Assembly (NCBI GenBank): GCA_031082125.1
Contig: JAVHLM010000007.1
Location: 210,235-274,234, forward strand
Reading direction: 5' to 3'
DNA: 64,000 nucleotides
DNA from: Candidatus Eremiobacterota bacterium
GTDB lineage: Bacteria > Vulcanimicrobiota > CADAWZ01 > Ess09-12
Of the stretch, positions 1 to 9,015 are shown one piece after another; the first letter of the stretch is position 1, and every line of letters begins with the position of its first letter. The translations under genes were made by a program, and so were the position numbers. The notes beneath the pieces are model-generated. The model had not been told where the DNA came from. It searched no databases and worked only from the letters and a program-made list of their open reading frames with translations.

Positions 1-273
1 CTGAGAGGCCCGAAGATGTATATTTTCCTGGACAAGCTCTTTAACGTGACGCTGCCGCGGATCAGGGACTTCAGGGGGCTCTCGGGGAAATCCTTTGACG
101 GGAGGGGCAATTACGCCTTCGGGCTCAAGGAGCAGATCATATTCCCCGAGATTGAATATGACAAGGTGGACAAGGTCAGGGGCATGGACATCAATATTGT
201 CACGACGGCCAGGACCGATGAGGAGGCCCGTTACTTCCTCAAGCTGCTTGGGTGCCCTCTGAAGGAGAACTGA
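1..273 (+). CDS. rplE: 50S ribosomal protein L5, 3' part (partial at window edge)
   Basis: Ribosomal protein L5 binds 5S rRNA in the central protuberance of the large subunit. The reading frame is open from base 1, so the start lies outside the window and only about the last 90 residues are present. The hallmark L5 C-terminal half is clear: [26 protein letters not shown] and [12 protein letters not shown]. It is followed by rpsN, the normal spc-operon order. The stop at 271-273 is intact, so the gene is cut only by the window edge. Confidence 0.97.
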   Translation: MRGPKMYIFLDKLFNVTLPRIRDFRGLSGKSFDGRGNYAFGLKEQIIFPEIEYDKVDKVRGMDINIVTTARTDEEARYFLKLLGCPLKEN

Positions 274-317
274 CCCGTGGGATTTCATATTTCTGGCAAT
301 GGGCCGGGAGGATTGAT

Positions 318-503
318 ATGGCAAGATTAGCGATGATAGTAAAGGCGAACAGGAAGCCGAAATTCGGGGTAAGGCATAGGAACCGCTGCATGGTGTGCGG
401 CAGGCCCCGCGCATATCTTCGGAAATTCGGCATGTGCAGGATTTGCTTCAGATCGATAGCCCATAAAGGCGAGATACCGGGTGTGTCCAAGTCCAGCTGG
501 TAG
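318..503 (+). CDS. rpsN: 30S ribosomal protein S14, zinc-binding type (type Z)
   Basis: S14 is a small-subunit head protein. This is the short 61-residue zinc form, with two CxxC pairs at C24/C27 and C40/C43 and the typical C-terminal [11 protein letters not shown] tail. An in-frame ATG at 252 overlaps the end of rplE. The ATG at 318 gives the family N-terminus [16 protein letters not shown] and is preceded by a GGGAGG ribosome-binding site at about 305-310, so 318 is chosen. It lies between rplE and rpsH as expected. Confidence 0.96.
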   Translation: MARLAMIVKANRKPKFGVRHRNRCMVCGRPRAYLRKFGMCRICFRSIAHKGEIPGVSKSSW

Positions 504-547
504 CAAGCCGCGGGCGTGCATAACTCACTAAATATGGAGGCGAAACC

Positions 548-949
548 ATGGCGATGACTGACCCTATCGCGGATATGTTCACCAGGATAAGGAATGCCAA
601 CACGGCCTTCCACGAACAGGTAGACATACCTGCGTCAAAAATGAAGGAGCGTTTGGCGAAAATCTTCAAGGAAGAAGGCTTCATAAATGATTTCCAGGTG
701 ATTAACACGGGAAATTCACAGGGCATAATCAGGATCAAGATGAAATACGGCCCGAACCGCCAGAAGATCATATCGGGCATAAGGAGAATAAGCAAGCCGG
801 GGCTGAGGGTTTATGTCGGTAAATCACAGGTTCCCAGGATATTCGGCGGGCTTGGAGTGGTGATCCTCTCCACGCCGGGCGGCCTTATGACGGGAAAGCA
901 GGCCCAGCATAAGGGCGTGGGCGGCGAAGTTCTGGGATACGTCTGGTAG
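548..949 (+). CDS. rpsH: 30S ribosomal protein S8
   Basis: S8 binds the central domain of 16S rRNA and, in many bacteria, represses its own operon. The 133-residue product begins [18 protein letters not shown] and ends with the conserved GGEVLGYVW. The start is supported by a GGAGG at 536-540, seven bases upstream. An in-frame ATG two codons later (554) is the more common family start and cannot be excluded. It sits between rpsN and rplF in the normal spc order. Confidence 0.97.
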   Translation: MAMTDPIADMFTRIRNANTAFHEQVDIPASKMKERLAKIFKEEGFINDFQVINTGNSQGIIRIKMKYGPNRQKIISGIRRISKPGLRVYVGKSQVPRIFGGLGVVILSTPGGLMTGKQAQHKGVGGEVLGYVW

Positions 950-963
950 AAGGAGGAGTAGCA

Positions 964-1518
964 ATGTCAAGAATAGGAAAAGCTCCCATCAAGCTTCCGC
1001 CTCAGGTAACGGTGACCATCAAGGAGAACGAAGTGAAGGTCAAAGGCGCCAAGGGAGAGCTCAGCAGGAAGGTCCACCAGGACATGAAGATAAAGGTGGC
1101 CGATGGTGCGGTAATCGTCGAAAGGCCGACGGACAGCAAGGAGCACCGGTCGCTCCACGGTCTTACAAGGACCCTGATCAACAACATGGTGGTCGGTGTG
1201 ACGACGGGCTTTGAAAAGGAGCTCCACCTTATCGGCGTAGGGTACAAGGTCCTGAAACAGGGCAACGGCATACAGATACTGTGCGGCTATTCCCACCCTG
1301 TGGACATAGCGCCCATCAAGGGCATTGACTTCGATGTGGAAGTCGAAAAAGGCGTCAACAAGATCAAAGTAAAGGGAATCGACAAGGAACTCGTGGGGCA
1401 GGTGGCGGCCAATATAAGGTTTGTGAAGCCCCCTGAGCCATACAAGGGAAAAGGCATCAAGTATGCCAAGGAAGTAATTATCAGAAAACTCGGTAAAGCC
1501 GGCAAGACCGGTAAGTAA
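964..1518 (+). CDS. rplF: 50S ribosomal protein L6
   Basis: L6 lies near the factor-binding site of the large subunit. The 184-residue length is normal, with the N-terminus MSRIGKAPI, a central GVGYKV segment and the C-terminal [13 protein letters not shown] signature. A GAAGGAGGAG ribosome-binding site lies at about 949-958, and the gene starts 14 bases after the rpsH stop. The extreme C-terminus is lysine and glycine rich, as in the family. Confidence 0.97.
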   Translation: MSRIGKAPIKLPPQVTVTIKENEVKVKGAKGELSRKVHQDMKIKVADGAVIVERPTDSKEHRSLHGLTRTLINNMVVGVTTGFEKELHLIGVGYKVLKQGNGIQILCGYSHPVDIAPIKGIDFDVEVEKGVNKIKVKGIDKELVGQVAANIRFVKPPEPYKGKGIKYAKEVIIRKLGKAGKTGK

Positions 1519-1537
1519 CCATAGTGAGGGATGTTCC

Positions 1538-1903
1538 ATGATAGATAAAATTTCTCGTAACACAAACAGATTAAAGCGGCATGCCCGGATCCGGAAGAGC
1601 CTCAGAGGCACCAAGGATCGCCCCAGGCTCTCGGTGTTCAGGAGCCTCAAGCACATTTATGCCCAGCTCATCGATGATGAAGAGGGCAAGACCCTTGTTT
1701 CAGCAAGCTCTATTGAGAAGGCAGTCAAGGAGGGCCGCGAAGGCTCTCTCAAGGTAGTGGCAAAAAAGGTCGGCTCCCTTCTGGCTGAAAGAATCAAGGA
1801 GAAAGGCATTGAAGGCATCGTGTTTGATCGTGGCGGCTACAAGTACCACGGGAAAATCGCAGCGCTTGCCGAGGGCCTGAGAGAAGGCGGCATTCAATTC
1901 TAG
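1538..1903 (+). CDS. rplR: 50S ribosomal protein L18
   Basis: L18 binds 5S rRNA together with L5. The 121-residue product carries the basic N-terminal tail ([15 protein letters not shown]), the PRLSVFRS core and the [24 protein letters not shown]-terminal signature, given here in part. It follows rplF and precedes rpsE, the conserved order. The ATG at 1538 has a GAGGGATG-like Shine-Dalgarno at about 1525-1531. Confidence 0.97.
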   Translation: MIDKISRNTNRLKRHARIRKSLRGTKDRPRLSVFRSLKHIYAQLIDDEEGKTLVSASSIEKAVKEGREGSLKVVAKKVGSLLAERIKEKGIEGIVFDRGGYKYHGKIAALAEGLREGGIQF

Positions 1904-1917
1904 CAGGGAGGACCATT

Positions 1918-2427
1918 ATGGCCAGGTATGACAGGTATGATCAGGTTGACAAAGAATTCAGCGAAACTGTGGTAAAGGTGAACAGGGTTGCCAAGGTGGT
2001 GAAGGGAGGCAAGAGGTTTTCCTTCAGCGCCCTCGTGGTAGTGGGGAACGGCCAGGGCACCGTGGGCGCCGGCCTCGGCAAGGCCGGTGAGGTCCCTGAA
2101 GCCATAAGAAAGGGAGCCGAGGAGGCAAAGAAAAACCTCATCAGCGTCCCAATTGTGGGCACGACGATTCCTCACGAGCTCACGGTGAAGTTCGGCGCAG
2201 CAAAAGTGATGCTGAAGCCTGCCTGCCCGGGCACAGGCGTAATAGCCGGTGGAGCCGTCCGCGCTGTGGTGACGCAGGCAGGAATAAAGGATATTCTTAC
2301 GAAATCTTTAGGTTCTGATAATGCTATCAATATAGTGTACTGCACGTTAAAGGCGCTCAAAGGGCTTAAAAAGGCTGAAGATGTGGCGAAACTCCGCGGC
2401 AAGCAGCTTTCAGAGATCCTGCAGTAG
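1918..2427 (+). CDS. rpsE: 30S ribosomal protein S5
   Basis: S5 contributes to decoding accuracy and to mRNA unwinding at the entry tunnel. The 169-residue product has the N-terminal double-stranded RNA-binding region ([35 protein letters not shown]) and the C-terminal GGAVRAV and DILTKSLGS motifs. A CAGGGAGGA ribosome-binding site lies at about 1903-1911. The next gene is rplO. The usual intervening rpmD is absent, since only 38 bases separate the stop from the chosen rplO start. Confidence 0.97.
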   Translation: MARYDRYDQVDKEFSETVVKVNRVAKVVKGGKRFSFSALVVVGNGQGTVGAGLGKAGEVPEAIRKGAEEAKKNLISVPIVGTTIPHELTVKFGAAKVMLKPACPGTGVIAGGAVRAVVTQAGIKDILTKSLGSDNAINIVYCTLKALKGLKKAEDVAKLRGKQLSEILQ

Positions 2428-2465
2428 CCAGGTGCACCAGCCATAATGAAAGGGGAATGACTCTT

Positions 2466-2906
2466 ATGCAGCTCTCAGATTTACGACCTGCAAAGAATTC
2501 AACGAAACGGGTAAAACGCGTGGGCAGGGGCCATGGCTGCCATGTGAAGACAGCGGGGAAAGGCTCGAAAGGCCAGAACAGCCGCTCGGGCGGAGGGAAA
2601 ACACCGGGCTTCGAGGGCGGGCAGACCCCATGGTACAGGAGGCTTCCCAAGTTCAAGGGCTTCAGGAATCCCTTCAAGACTGTCTATACGGTCGTGGGGC
2701 TCAGTGCCCTTGAAGAATGCGCCGAACACAAGGAGATTACTCCCGATGTGCTCCTGAAAGAGGGATTTGTCAGGAACCTGAACAACCCGATCAAGGTGCT
2801 TGCCAATGGCACAATAGAAAAAGCAGTCACCGTGAAGCTTCACAAGTTCAGCAAGACTGCACAGGAGGCCATTGAAAAGGCTGGCGGGAAAATTGAGGTG
2901 ATCTAA
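2466..2906 (+). CDS. rplO: 50S ribosomal protein L15
   Basis: L15 is an early-assembly large-subunit protein. The 146-residue product has the glycine-rich N-terminus with GRGHGCHVKTAGKGSKGQ and GFEGGQTPWYRRLPK. An ATG at 2457 is in frame but sits directly on the AGGGGA Shine-Dalgarno at 2451-2456. The ATG at 2466 has correct spacing and gives the family start MQLSDLRPA, so it is preferred. The stop overlaps the secY start by one base, which suggests translational coupling. Confidence 0.95.
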   Translation: MQLSDLRPAKNSTKRVKRVGRGHGCHVKTAGKGSKGQNSRSGGGKTPGFEGGQTPWYRRLPKFKGFRNPFKTVYTVVGLSALEECAEHKEITPDVLLKEGFVRNLNNPIKVLANGTIEKAVTVKLHKFSKTAQEAIEKAGGKIEVI

Positions 2907-4216
2907 TGATCGGAACATTTTTTAGCTCCTTCAGAGTAAAAGAGTTAAGGGACAGAATCCTTTATGTTGCCTTTGGATTCGCGGTCTTCGTCCTTATGGT
3001 GCACATCTCGGTGCCCGGTGTGGATCTGAAAACCTGGGATCAGCTCCTCACCCAGGGAGCCCTTTTTTCATTCCTGGGGATGTTCACCGGCGGCGCTCTT
3101 AACCGCTTCTCAATAGGGGCGATGGGCATAACGCCTTATATCAACGCATCTATTATCATGCAGCTTCTCACCGTCGTCATCCCCAAGCTCCATGAGCTCC
3201 AGAAGGAAGGGGGAGAGATGGGGCGCCGCAAGATCGGCCAGTATGTCCGTACCCTTACCATGGCGCTTGCCCTTCTCCAGGCCACGGTGATGACCTTGAG
3301 CCTTTCCAAATGGAAGGGCGAGAATGGGGAGCACATTTTCCTCATGACAGGTCCCATGTATTACCTGATGGTGATACTGTCGCTCACGGCAGGCACGGCA
3401 TTCCTGATGTGGCTCGGTGAGCGGATGACTGACAAGGGCATCGGAAATGGAGTCTCGATGATCATATTCGGCGGCATCGTGCTGAGATACCCCGTATATA
3501 TCGGGCAGACATTCTTTTACGCCAGGGTGTCCAACGATCCCAATTTCTATGTAAGGCTGTTCCTTTTCGCGATTGTGGCAGTGCTGCTTATCATGGCTAT
3601 CATCATGCTCACCCAGGGAATGAGAAAAGTCCCGGTGCAGTATGCAAAGCGCGTCGTGGGAAGGCGTGTCTTCGGGGGGCAGAGCACCTATATCCCCATA
3701 AAGGTGAACAACTCGGGCGTCATCTCCATCATCTTTGCCATATCCATCCTGTATCTCCCTACGACCTTCACGTCGTTCCTGAAACAGGATACCGCCACAT
3801 GGTATACTCCCATTGTGAATCTCGTTGAACAGCTCTTCAGTCCCCGGCATTTCTTCTATAACCTGTGCTATGCCTTGCTGGTTATTTTCTTCACCTATTT
3901 TTACTCGGCCATCACCTTCAACATTGGCGATGTGGCAGACAACATGAAAAAGTACGGAGGCTTCATTCCGGGCATAAGGCCGGGGCGCCCCACCGTGGAA
4001 TACCTTGAGAAGATCATGAACCGCATCACCCTGGTATCGGCGGTATCACTGGCCTTTATAGCCGTTGCTCCCACCTATGTCATGCAGCTCACGGGAGTGA
4101 CGAGCTTTTACCTGGGGAGCACCTCCATGCTTATCATCGTAGGCGTGGCACTGGACACGATGCAGCAGATAGAAGCACGCCTGGTGATGCGCAATTACCA
4201 GGGCTTTATGAAGTAA
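2906..4216 (+). CDS. secY: Protein translocase subunit SecY
   Basis: SecY forms the protein-conducting channel of the Sec translocon in the inner membrane. The 436-residue product has about ten hydrophobic segments, the plug-region motif GGALNRFSIGAMGITPYINASI (shortened here to GITPYINAS), and cytoplasmic loops with QYAKRVVGRR and the conserved GGFIPGIRPG near residue 355. Length is normal for the family. The start ATG overlaps the rplO TAA by one base. adk follows after 16 bases, as in many bacteria. Confidence 0.98.
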   Translation: MIGTFFSSFRVKELRDRILYVAFGFAVFVLMVHISVPGVDLKTWDQLLTQGALFSFLGMFTGGALNRFSIGAMGITPYINASIIMQLLTVVIPKLHELQKEGGEMGRRKIGQYVRTLTMALALLQATVMTLSLSKWKGENGEHIFLMTGPMYYLMVILSLTAGTAFLMWLGERMTDKGIGNGVSMIIFGGIVLRYPVYIGQTFFYARVSNDPNFYVRLFLFAIVAVLLIMAIIMLTQGMRKVPVQYAKRVVGRRVFGGQSTYIPIKVNNSGVISIIFAISILYLPTTFTSFLKQDTATWYTPIVNLVEQLFSPRHFFYNLCYALLVIFFTYFYSAITFNIGDVADNMKKYGGFIPGIRPGRPTVEYLEKIMNRITLVSAVSLAFIAVAPTYVMQLTGVTSFYLGSTSMLIIVGVALDTMQQIEARLVMRNYQGFMK

Positions 4217-4232
4217 CCAGAGGGAAGAGTCT

Positions 4233-4889
4233 ATGAATCTCATTTTGCTTGGAATGCCGGGAGCGGGGAAGGGGACTCAGGGGCACCTTATCAAGGAGGC
4301 CTTCGGGATTGCCCATATCTCCACCGGCGACATGTTCAGGGAGGCTATCAAGAACAGCACGCCTGTAGGCATGAGGGCAAAGCGCTTCATGGACAGGGGC
4401 GAGCTTGTGCCTGACGAGGTTGTTCTTGACATGGTGAAAGAGCGCCTGGAAAAGGATGACTGCAGGAAGGGGTTCATACTGGACGGCTTCCCCCGCACCG
4501 TCAAGCAGGCCGAGGCCCTTGATGGAATGCTCTCCCTGAAAGGTGTGAAAATTGAGGCAGTAATTGATTTCAGCATCCCGAAGGAGGAAGCTGTCAGGCG
4601 CCTCTCTTCAAGGAGGAGCTGCAGGAGCTGCCAGGAAATCTACAACCTCCTCGGGAGGCCGCCTATAAAGCAGGACATCTGTGATGAATGCGGAGGCGAG
4701 CTCTACCAGAGGGATGATGACAAGGAAGAGGTGATTCTGAACAGGCTGGATGTCTATGAGCAGCAAACGGCGCCTTTACTGAAGTATTATGATGCGAAGG
4801 GGAACCTTCATGCACTCAATGCCGGCGCCCCTGTCGAGGTGATAATGGAACAGGTAAGGGAGCTCCTTAAAGAACACGCTGTCTCATGA
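4233..4889 (+). CDS. adk: Adenylate kinase, zinc-binding LID type
   Basis: Adenylate kinase interconverts ATP plus AMP with two ADP in the cytoplasm. The 218-residue product has the P-loop GMPGAGKGTQ at residues 7-16, the AMP-binding STGDMFR segment, and GFPRT. The LID domain carries four cysteines (C130, C133, C150, C153), the structural zinc site found in many Gram-positive and deep-branching enzymes. Its TGA overlaps the map start ATG (ATGA overlap at 4886-4889). The position between secY and map is the conserved one. Confidence 0.98.
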   Translation: MNLILLGMPGAGKGTQGHLIKEAFGIAHISTGDMFREAIKNSTPVGMRAKRFMDRGELVPDEVVLDMVKERLEKDDCRKGFILDGFPRTVKQAEALDGMLSLKGVKIEAVIDFSIPKEEAVRRLSSRRSCRSCQEIYNLLGRPPIKQDICDECGGELYQRDDDKEEVILNRLDVYEQQTAPLLKYYDAKGNLHALNAGAPVEVIMEQVRELLKEHAVS

Positions 4890-5668
4890 TTATTCTTAAG
4901 TCTGACGATGAGATAGCCCTGATGCGCGAGTCGGGACACATAACGGCAACAGTCCTTGAGGAGCTGAGGAATGCTTCCGGGGTGGGCGTCACCACCAGGG
5001 AGCTTGACAGGATAGCCGACAGTCTCATCGTGAAAATGGGAGCCCGGCCGGCCTTCAAGGGCTACAAGGGCTACCCGAGTGCGACGACGATATCGCTCAA
5101 TGATGAGGTGGTGCACAGCATCCCCAACAAGAGGAAGCTCAAGAGCGGTGACGTGGTGAGCATCGATATGGGGGTCTTTTACAGGGATTATTGCTCTGAC
5201 GCGGCAATAACCGTCGCCATAGGCGACGTGGAGCCTGAAAAGCTCAGGCTCATGCAGGTGACGAGGGAATCGCTCTACAAGGGCATAAGGAAGGCTGTGA
5301 TTGGAAACAGGCTGGGAGACGTGTCCAGCGGTATCCAGGAGCACGTGGAATCAAACGGCTTTTCCGTGGTGAGGGACCTTGTGGGCCACGGAATCGGCCG
5401 GGCAATGCATGAGGAGCCCCAGGTCCCAAATTACGGGACGCCTGGAATAGGGCCTCTGCTCAGGAAGGGAATGGTCCTGGCCCTGGAGCCGATGGTGAAT
5501 CTGGGGACTTACAAGGTGGCAGTAAAACGGGATAACTGGACGGTAGTGACGGAAGACGGGAAATGCTCGGCCCATTTTGAGCACACCGTTGCAGTGACTG
5601 AGAAGGGGCCGAGGATACTGACCCTGCCGCACGGGGCGGCGAAGAACGAGGAATACCCGTTCTCCTGA
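4886..5668 (+). CDS. map: Methionine aminopeptidase type I
   Basis: It removes the initiator methionine from nascent proteins. The 260-residue product shows the metal-binding residues of the pita-bread fold: the aspartate in VSIDMGVFY, the SDAAIT aspartate, the histidine in [12 protein letters not shown], and a glutamate in LALEPMV plus the final glutamate in [10 protein letters not shown]. The start overlaps the adk stop by four bases. The N-terminus [17 protein letters not shown] matches the family, so no extension is needed. infA follows after a short gap containing a possible mini-ORF. Confidence 0.97.
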   Translation: MIILKSDDEIALMRESGHITATVLEELRNASGVGVTTRELDRIADSLIVKMGARPAFKGYKGYPSATTISLNDEVVHSIPNKRKLKSGDVVSIDMGVFYRDYCSDAAITVAIGDVEPEKLRLMQVTRESLYKGIRKAVIGNRLGDVSSGIQEHVESNGFSVVRDLVGHGIGRAMHEEPQVPNYGTPGIGPLLRKGMVLALEPMVNLGTYKVAVKRDNWTVVTEDGKCSAHFEHTVAVTEKGPRILTLPHGAAKNEEYPFS

Positions 5669-5682
5669 CAGGGGAGGATTTG

Positions 5683-5709
5683 ATGGTGCCGAGGCGCCAA
5701 AGGGGGTGA
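5683..5709 (+). CDS. Possible 8-codon leader ORF before infA
   Basis: A strong GGGGAGGA (5671-5678) is followed by ATG at 5683, eight codons (MVPRRQRG) and a TGA at 5707-5709. The end of this ORF overlaps the infA ribosome-binding site, and the infA TTG start follows eight bases later. Such a layout could couple ribosome arrival to weak TTG initiation. It could equally be chance in a 49-base gap. There is no homology evidence for so short a peptide. Confidence 0.25.
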   Translation: MVPRRQRG

Positions 5710-5717
5710 CTGGTGAA

Positions 5718-5933
5718 TTGAAGGAAGAATCGATTGAAGTAGAGGGAACAGTAATGGAGGCCCTGCCTAACGCCATGTTTCGCGTGGAGCTCCCCAATGG
5801 CCACAAGGTACTGGCCCATGTGTCGGGGAAGATCAGGATGAATTTCATCAGGATTCTGCCCGGAGACAAGGTGACCGTCGAGCTGTCTCCCTATGATCTC
5901 ACAAGGGGAAGGATAGTATACCGGTTCAAATAG
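5718..5933 (+). CDS. infA: Translation initiation factor IF-1 (TTG start)
   Basis: IF-1 occupies the ribosomal A site during initiation. The 71-residue OB-fold product reads [18 protein letters not shown], then GHKVLAH and [18 protein letters not shown], which is diagnostic. A GTG at 5706 gives a four-residue longer protein but lies inside the Shine-Dalgarno. The TTG at 5718 sits eight bases after AGGGGGTGA (5701-5709) and gives the normal family length, so it is preferred. An eight-codon ORF at 5683-5709 ends inside that Shine-Dalgarno. Confidence 0.93.
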   Translation: MKEESIEVEGTVMEALPNAMFRVELPNGHKVLAHVSGKIRMNFIRILPGDKVTVELSPYDLTRGRIVYRFK

Positions 5934-5967
5934 GCCGAGGGATCGGCACGATAAGGAGTGAGGTACA

Positions 5968-6081
5968 ATGAAAGTGCGTCCTTCAGTAAAAGCAAGGTGC
6001 GAAAAATGCAAGATCATACTGCGCAAGGGAAGAATACGCGTACTGTGCAAAAATCCCAAGCATAAACAGGTGCAGGGGTAA
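5968..6081 (+). CDS. rpmJ: 50S ribosomal protein L36, zinc-binding type
   Basis: L36 is the smallest large-subunit protein. The 37-residue product [20 protein letters not shown] followed by [17 protein letters not shown] is a textbook L36, with the zinc knuckle C11, C14, C27 and H32. An AAGGAGTGAGG ribosome-binding site lies at about 5953-5963. It sits between infA and rpsM as usual. The stop TAA at 6079-6081 abuts the rpsM Shine-Dalgarno. Confidence 0.97.
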   Translation: MKVRPSVKARCEKCKIILRKGRIRVLCKNPKHKQVQG

Positions 6082-6093
6082 GGAGGTGAACAA

Positions 6094-6465
6094 TTGGCAC
6101 GTATAGCAGGTGTTGATTTACCAAGAGACAAGCGTGTAGAGGTTGCGCTTACCTATATTTTCGGGATAGGCCGCAGCACAAGCGCGAAGATCCTCTCAAT
6201 AACCAAGGTCAACAAGGATACCCGGGTGAAGAACCTCACCGAGGAGGAGCTTGTAAAGCTGAGAGAGGAGATTGAGAAGCATCACAAGGTGGAAGGTGAC
6301 CTGCGCCGCGAGGTTGCAGCGAACATAAGGCGCCTTATAGAGATTAACTCTTACAGGGGCATACGCCACCGCAGGGGGCTCCCTGTAAGGGGGCAGCGCA
6401 CGAAGACGAACGCCCGTACAAGGAAAGGCCCTCGCAGGACCGTGGGCGTCAAGAGGAAGAAGTAG
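6094..6465 (+). CDS. rpsM: 30S ribosomal protein S13 (TTG start)
   Basis: S13 sits in the head of the small subunit and contacts the P-site tRNA. The 123-residue product begins [26 protein letters not shown] and ends with the basic [19 protein letters not shown] tail (20 residues or fewer quoted in each part). Initiation is at TTG 6094, preceded by a perfect AGGAGGTGA at 6081-6089. No upstream ATG or GTG gives a better N-terminus. It lies between rpmJ and rpsK. Confidence 0.96.
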   Translation: MARIAGVDLPRDKRVEVALTYIFGIGRSTSAKILSITKVNKDTRVKNLTEEELVKLREEIEKHHKVEGDLRREVAANIRRLIEINSYRGIRHRRGLPVRGQRTKTNARTRKGPRRTVGVKRKK

Positions 6466-6480
6466 GCAAGGAGGATCGCA

Positions 6481-6873
6481 ATGGCTAAAAGAGGAGCAGG
6501 GCGAGGGAGAAAGAAGGAGCATAAAAACATCCCCAGGGGTGTGGCTCACATTCAATCTACCTTCAACAATACGATCATCACCATATCTGATCCCAACGGA
6601 AACGCCGTTGCATGGGCCAGTGCCGGTGGCCTGGGCTTCAAAGGCTCAAGGAAGAGCACTCCCTTCGCCGCCCAGATAGCAGCGGAGGCAGTGGCAAAAA
6701 AGGCAATGGAAAATGGCATGCGCTCCGTGGAAGTATATGTGAAAGGCCCCGGTTCAGGCAGGGAAGCGGCAATACGCTCACTGCAGGCCACGGGGCTTGA
6801 GATAAGCCTTATCAAGGATGTGACTCCCATCCCTCATAACGGGTGCAGGCCGCCCAAGAGGAGAAGGGTGTAG
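6481..6873 (+). CDS. rpsK: 30S ribosomal protein S11
   Basis: S11 forms part of the platform and lines the mRNA exit path. The 130-residue product has the conserved [18 protein letters not shown], the [15 protein letters not shown] core and the [16 protein letters not shown]-terminus. The ATG at 6481 follows a CAAGGAGGA ribosome-binding site at about 6467-6475, 15 bases after the rpsM stop. The alpha-operon order rpsM-rpsK-rpsD-rpoA-rplQ is intact. Confidence 0.98.
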   Translation: MAKRGAGRGRKKEHKNIPRGVAHIQSTFNNTIITISDPNGNAVAWASAGGLGFKGSRKSTPFAAQIAAEAVAKKAMENGMRSVEVYVKGPGSGREAAIRSLQATGLEISLIKDVTPIPHNGCRPPKRRRV

Positions 6874-6921
6874 GCATCAGATTCTAACTAACCGACAGCG
6901 GTCAGGAACAGGAGGGAAAAC

Positions 6922-7551
6922 GTGGCTCGTTACGTTGGACCTGTATGCAGATTATGCAGGCGTGAAGGAACAAAACTCTATCTCAAGGGCGATCGTTGCT
7001 ACAACGATTCCAAATGCGCGGTGATAAAGCGTGCTGTCCCGCCGGGGCAGCACGGACAGATGCGCCGCAAACTCTCGAACTATGGCATTCAGCTTCGCGA
7101 GAAGCAGAAGCTCCGCAGGATTTACGGCCTCAACGAGCGCCAGTTCAAGAATTACTTCACCAGGGCCGAGAGGCAGAAGGGAGTCTCCGGCGAGAACTTC
7201 CTGAGGATCCTGGAAAGACGGCTTGACAACGTGATTTTCAGGCTTGGCCTCTCAGACTCCCGCAGCGAGGCACGCCAGTTTGTCAGGCATGGCCACGTGG
7301 ACATCAATGGACACAAGGTGAATATTCCCTCCTACCAGGTCAAGATAGGAGAGATAGTGGCGGTGAGGGAGAAGTCCCGGAGCAAGCCTTTCGTCCAGGA
7401 GTCCATAGAGCAGTCCAAGTCCAAGAAAGTGCCTGTGTGGCTTGAGCTGAATTACGAGAAGGCCGAGGGAAGAATCATTTCGCTGCCCACGAGGCAAGAG
7501 ATTGATACGCAGATCAACGAACAGCTCATCGTGGAGTTTTACTCCAAGTAG
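6922..7551 (+). CDS. rpsD: 30S ribosomal protein S4, zinc-binding form (GTG start)
   Basis: S4 nucleates 30S assembly and affects decoding accuracy. The 209-residue product has the N-terminal zinc site C9, C12, C26, C32 ([16 protein letters not shown]), the [13 protein letters not shown] region and an S4 RNA-binding domain at about residues 95-160 ([20 protein letters not shown]). The start is GTG 6922 with AGGAGGG at about 6909-6915. With rpsN and rpmJ, three zinc-type ribosomal proteins occur in this operon. A 48-base gap separates it from rpsK. Confidence 0.97.
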   Translation: MARYVGPVCRLCRREGTKLYLKGDRCYNDSKCAVIKRAVPPGQHGQMRRKLSNYGIQLREKQKLRRIYGLNERQFKNYFTRAERQKGVSGENFLRILERRLDNVIFRLGLSDSRSEARQFVRHGHVDINGHKVNIPSYQVKIGEIVAVREKSRSKPFVQESIEQSKSKKVPVWLELNYEKAEGRIISLPTRQEIDTQINEQLIVEFYSK

Positions 7552-7636
7552 TCTCGGTGGGGGTCTGCCGATGATCTGAAAGAGGGCCCTTGAGCTTTTC
7601 TTTCGATAAAATCAGTACGTGAGGAGAGATACACTG

Positions 7637-8581
7637 ATGCTGGATGTCATAGAAAAACCGAAGATAAAGAGTGACAGTGAGGAAAATTACGGAAAGTTCG
7701 TCATAGAGCCGCTCGAGAGGGGGTTCGGCATCACGCTGGGCAACAGCCTCAGGAGAATTCTGCTCTCGTCGATCACCGGCGCCGCCGTGACGCATATCCG
7801 CATAGAGGGAATTCTCCATGAGTTCTCCACCATCCCGGGCGTTATCGAGGATGTCACCGAGATAGTCCTGAACGTGAAGAAGCTCAACTTCAAGCTTCTT
7901 ACCGAAAAGCCCAAAACGGTGAAGATCGAGGTGAAGGGGGAAGGAAGGGTCACGGCATCCGATATACAGCCCGATCCCGAGGTGGAGGTCCTGAACCCGG
8001 ACTGCCATGTCGCAACGCTTACCGAGAAAAATGCCCGCCTGTCGATGGAGATGAGGGTGGGCAAGGGCAAGGGATATGTTGCCGCCGAGAAACAGAAGGC
8101 TCCCGAGCAGATCCTGGGCCTTATCCCCGTCGATTCAATATTCAGCCCCATCAGGAAGGTGAAATATACGGTAGAGGATACGCGCGTCGGGCAGGTCACC
8201 AATTATGACAGGCTCATCCTTGAGGTCTGGACTGATGGAAGCGTTCAGCCCCATGACGCGGTGAGCAGCGCAGCGGAGCTTCTCCAGCGCTATCTCAGCT
8301 TCTTCACCAACCTGAAGCCGCCTTCAGCAGTGCCCGTTGCCTCAGGAAGTGTTGACCAGGCTCAGATACTTGACATGCCTATTGAAGAGCTGGGGCTGTC
8401 GGTCCGTTCCCTCAACTGTCTCAAGCGTGCGGCCGTCAGAAAAGTAGGGGATCTCGTGGCACTCTCCGAGGACGATGTCATGAAGCTCAAAAACTTCGGC
8501 CAGAAATCGCTTGTCGAGATCAAAGAGAAGCTGACACAGTATGAGCTCTCTCTTGCCCCGCCCTCACGGGAGGAAGTATAG
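7637..8581 (+). CDS. rpoA: DNA-directed RNA polymerase subunit alpha
   Basis: The alpha subunit dimerises to start RNA polymerase assembly and contacts UP elements. The 314-residue product has the N-terminal assembly domain at about 1-230 (GFGITLGNSLRRILLSSI, GVIEDVTEIVLN) and a C-terminal domain at about 250-310 with ELGLSVRSLNCLKRA. A GTG at 7619 is in frame, but the GAGGAGAG at 7621-7628 overlaps it and is spaced for the ATG at 7637. That ATG gives the family N-terminus MLDVIEKPKI. Confidence 0.97.
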   Translation: MLDVIEKPKIKSDSEENYGKFVIEPLERGFGITLGNSLRRILLSSITGAAVTHIRIEGILHEFSTIPGVIEDVTEIVLNVKKLNFKLLTEKPKTVKIEVKGEGRVTASDIQPDPEVEVLNPDCHVATLTEKNARLSMEMRVGKGKGYVAAEKQKAPEQILGLIPVDSIFSPIRKVKYTVEDTRVGQVTNYDRLILEVWTDGSVQPHDAVSSAAELLQRYLSFFTNLKPPSAVPVASGSVDQAQILDMPIEELGLSVRSLNCLKRAAVRKVGDLVALSEDDVMKLKNFGQKSLVEIKEKLTQYELSLAPPSREEV

Positions 8582-8625
8582 GTCATGAGTGAGGGGTTTT
8601 ATCCTTCCAAGGAGGAGAATCGGTC

Positions 8626-8976
8626 ATGAAACACAGGAAATATACAAGGACCCTGGGGCGCAAGACAGCTCACAGGATAAGCATGCTCAGGAATCTCGCC
8701 CTGTCGCTCTTTCTGCACAGGAAGATTGAGACGACGCACATAAGGGCACTGGAGCTTTCAAAATACGCGGAAAAACTTGTAACCCTCGCCAAGAAAGGCG
8801 ACCTGGAGTCAAAGAGAAGGGTTTTCGCCCAGCTCAGGAACAAGGAGATTGCCCGCCAGCTCTTTGATCTCGCCAAAGCCCAATACAGCACCAGGAACGG
8901 CGGTTACACGCGCATCGTGAAACTCGGATTCAGAAAGGGAGACGCGGCACCCATTGTTCTGCTGGAGCTTGTATAG
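8626..8976 (+). CDS. rplQ: 50S ribosomal protein L17
   Basis: L17 lies near the peptide exit tunnel. The 116-residue product starts MKHRKYTRTLGRKTAHRISM, carries the LFLHRKIETTHIRALEL core and ends GYTRIVKLGFRKGDAAPIVLLEL (quoted in part), all typical. AGGAGGAG lies at about 8611-8617. It closes the alpha operon. The downstream order rplQ-ecfA-ecfA-ecfT-truA is common in Firmicutes and other Terrabacteria. No clear terminator lies between rplQ and ecfA1, so read-through is possible. Confidence 0.97.
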   Translation: MKHRKYTRTLGRKTAHRISMLRNLALSLFLHRKIETTHIRALELSKYAEKLVTLAKKGDLESKRRVFAQLRNKEIARQLFDLAKAQYSTRNGGYTRIVKLGFRKGDAAPIVLLELV

Positions 8977-9015
8977 CCCAGCCTTTCCCGCGATTTCTCC
9001 CGGGTTTTCATTCAC

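Noticed and set aside
967..1656. Minus-strand 229-residue open frame through rplF and rplR
   Set aside because: It lies antisense to two certain ribosomal genes and has a shadow-like composition with no ribosome-binding site.
3110..3850. Minus-strand 246-residue open frame within secY
   Set aside because: Antisense shadow of an unmistakable secY; His/Asp-rich composition and no motif.
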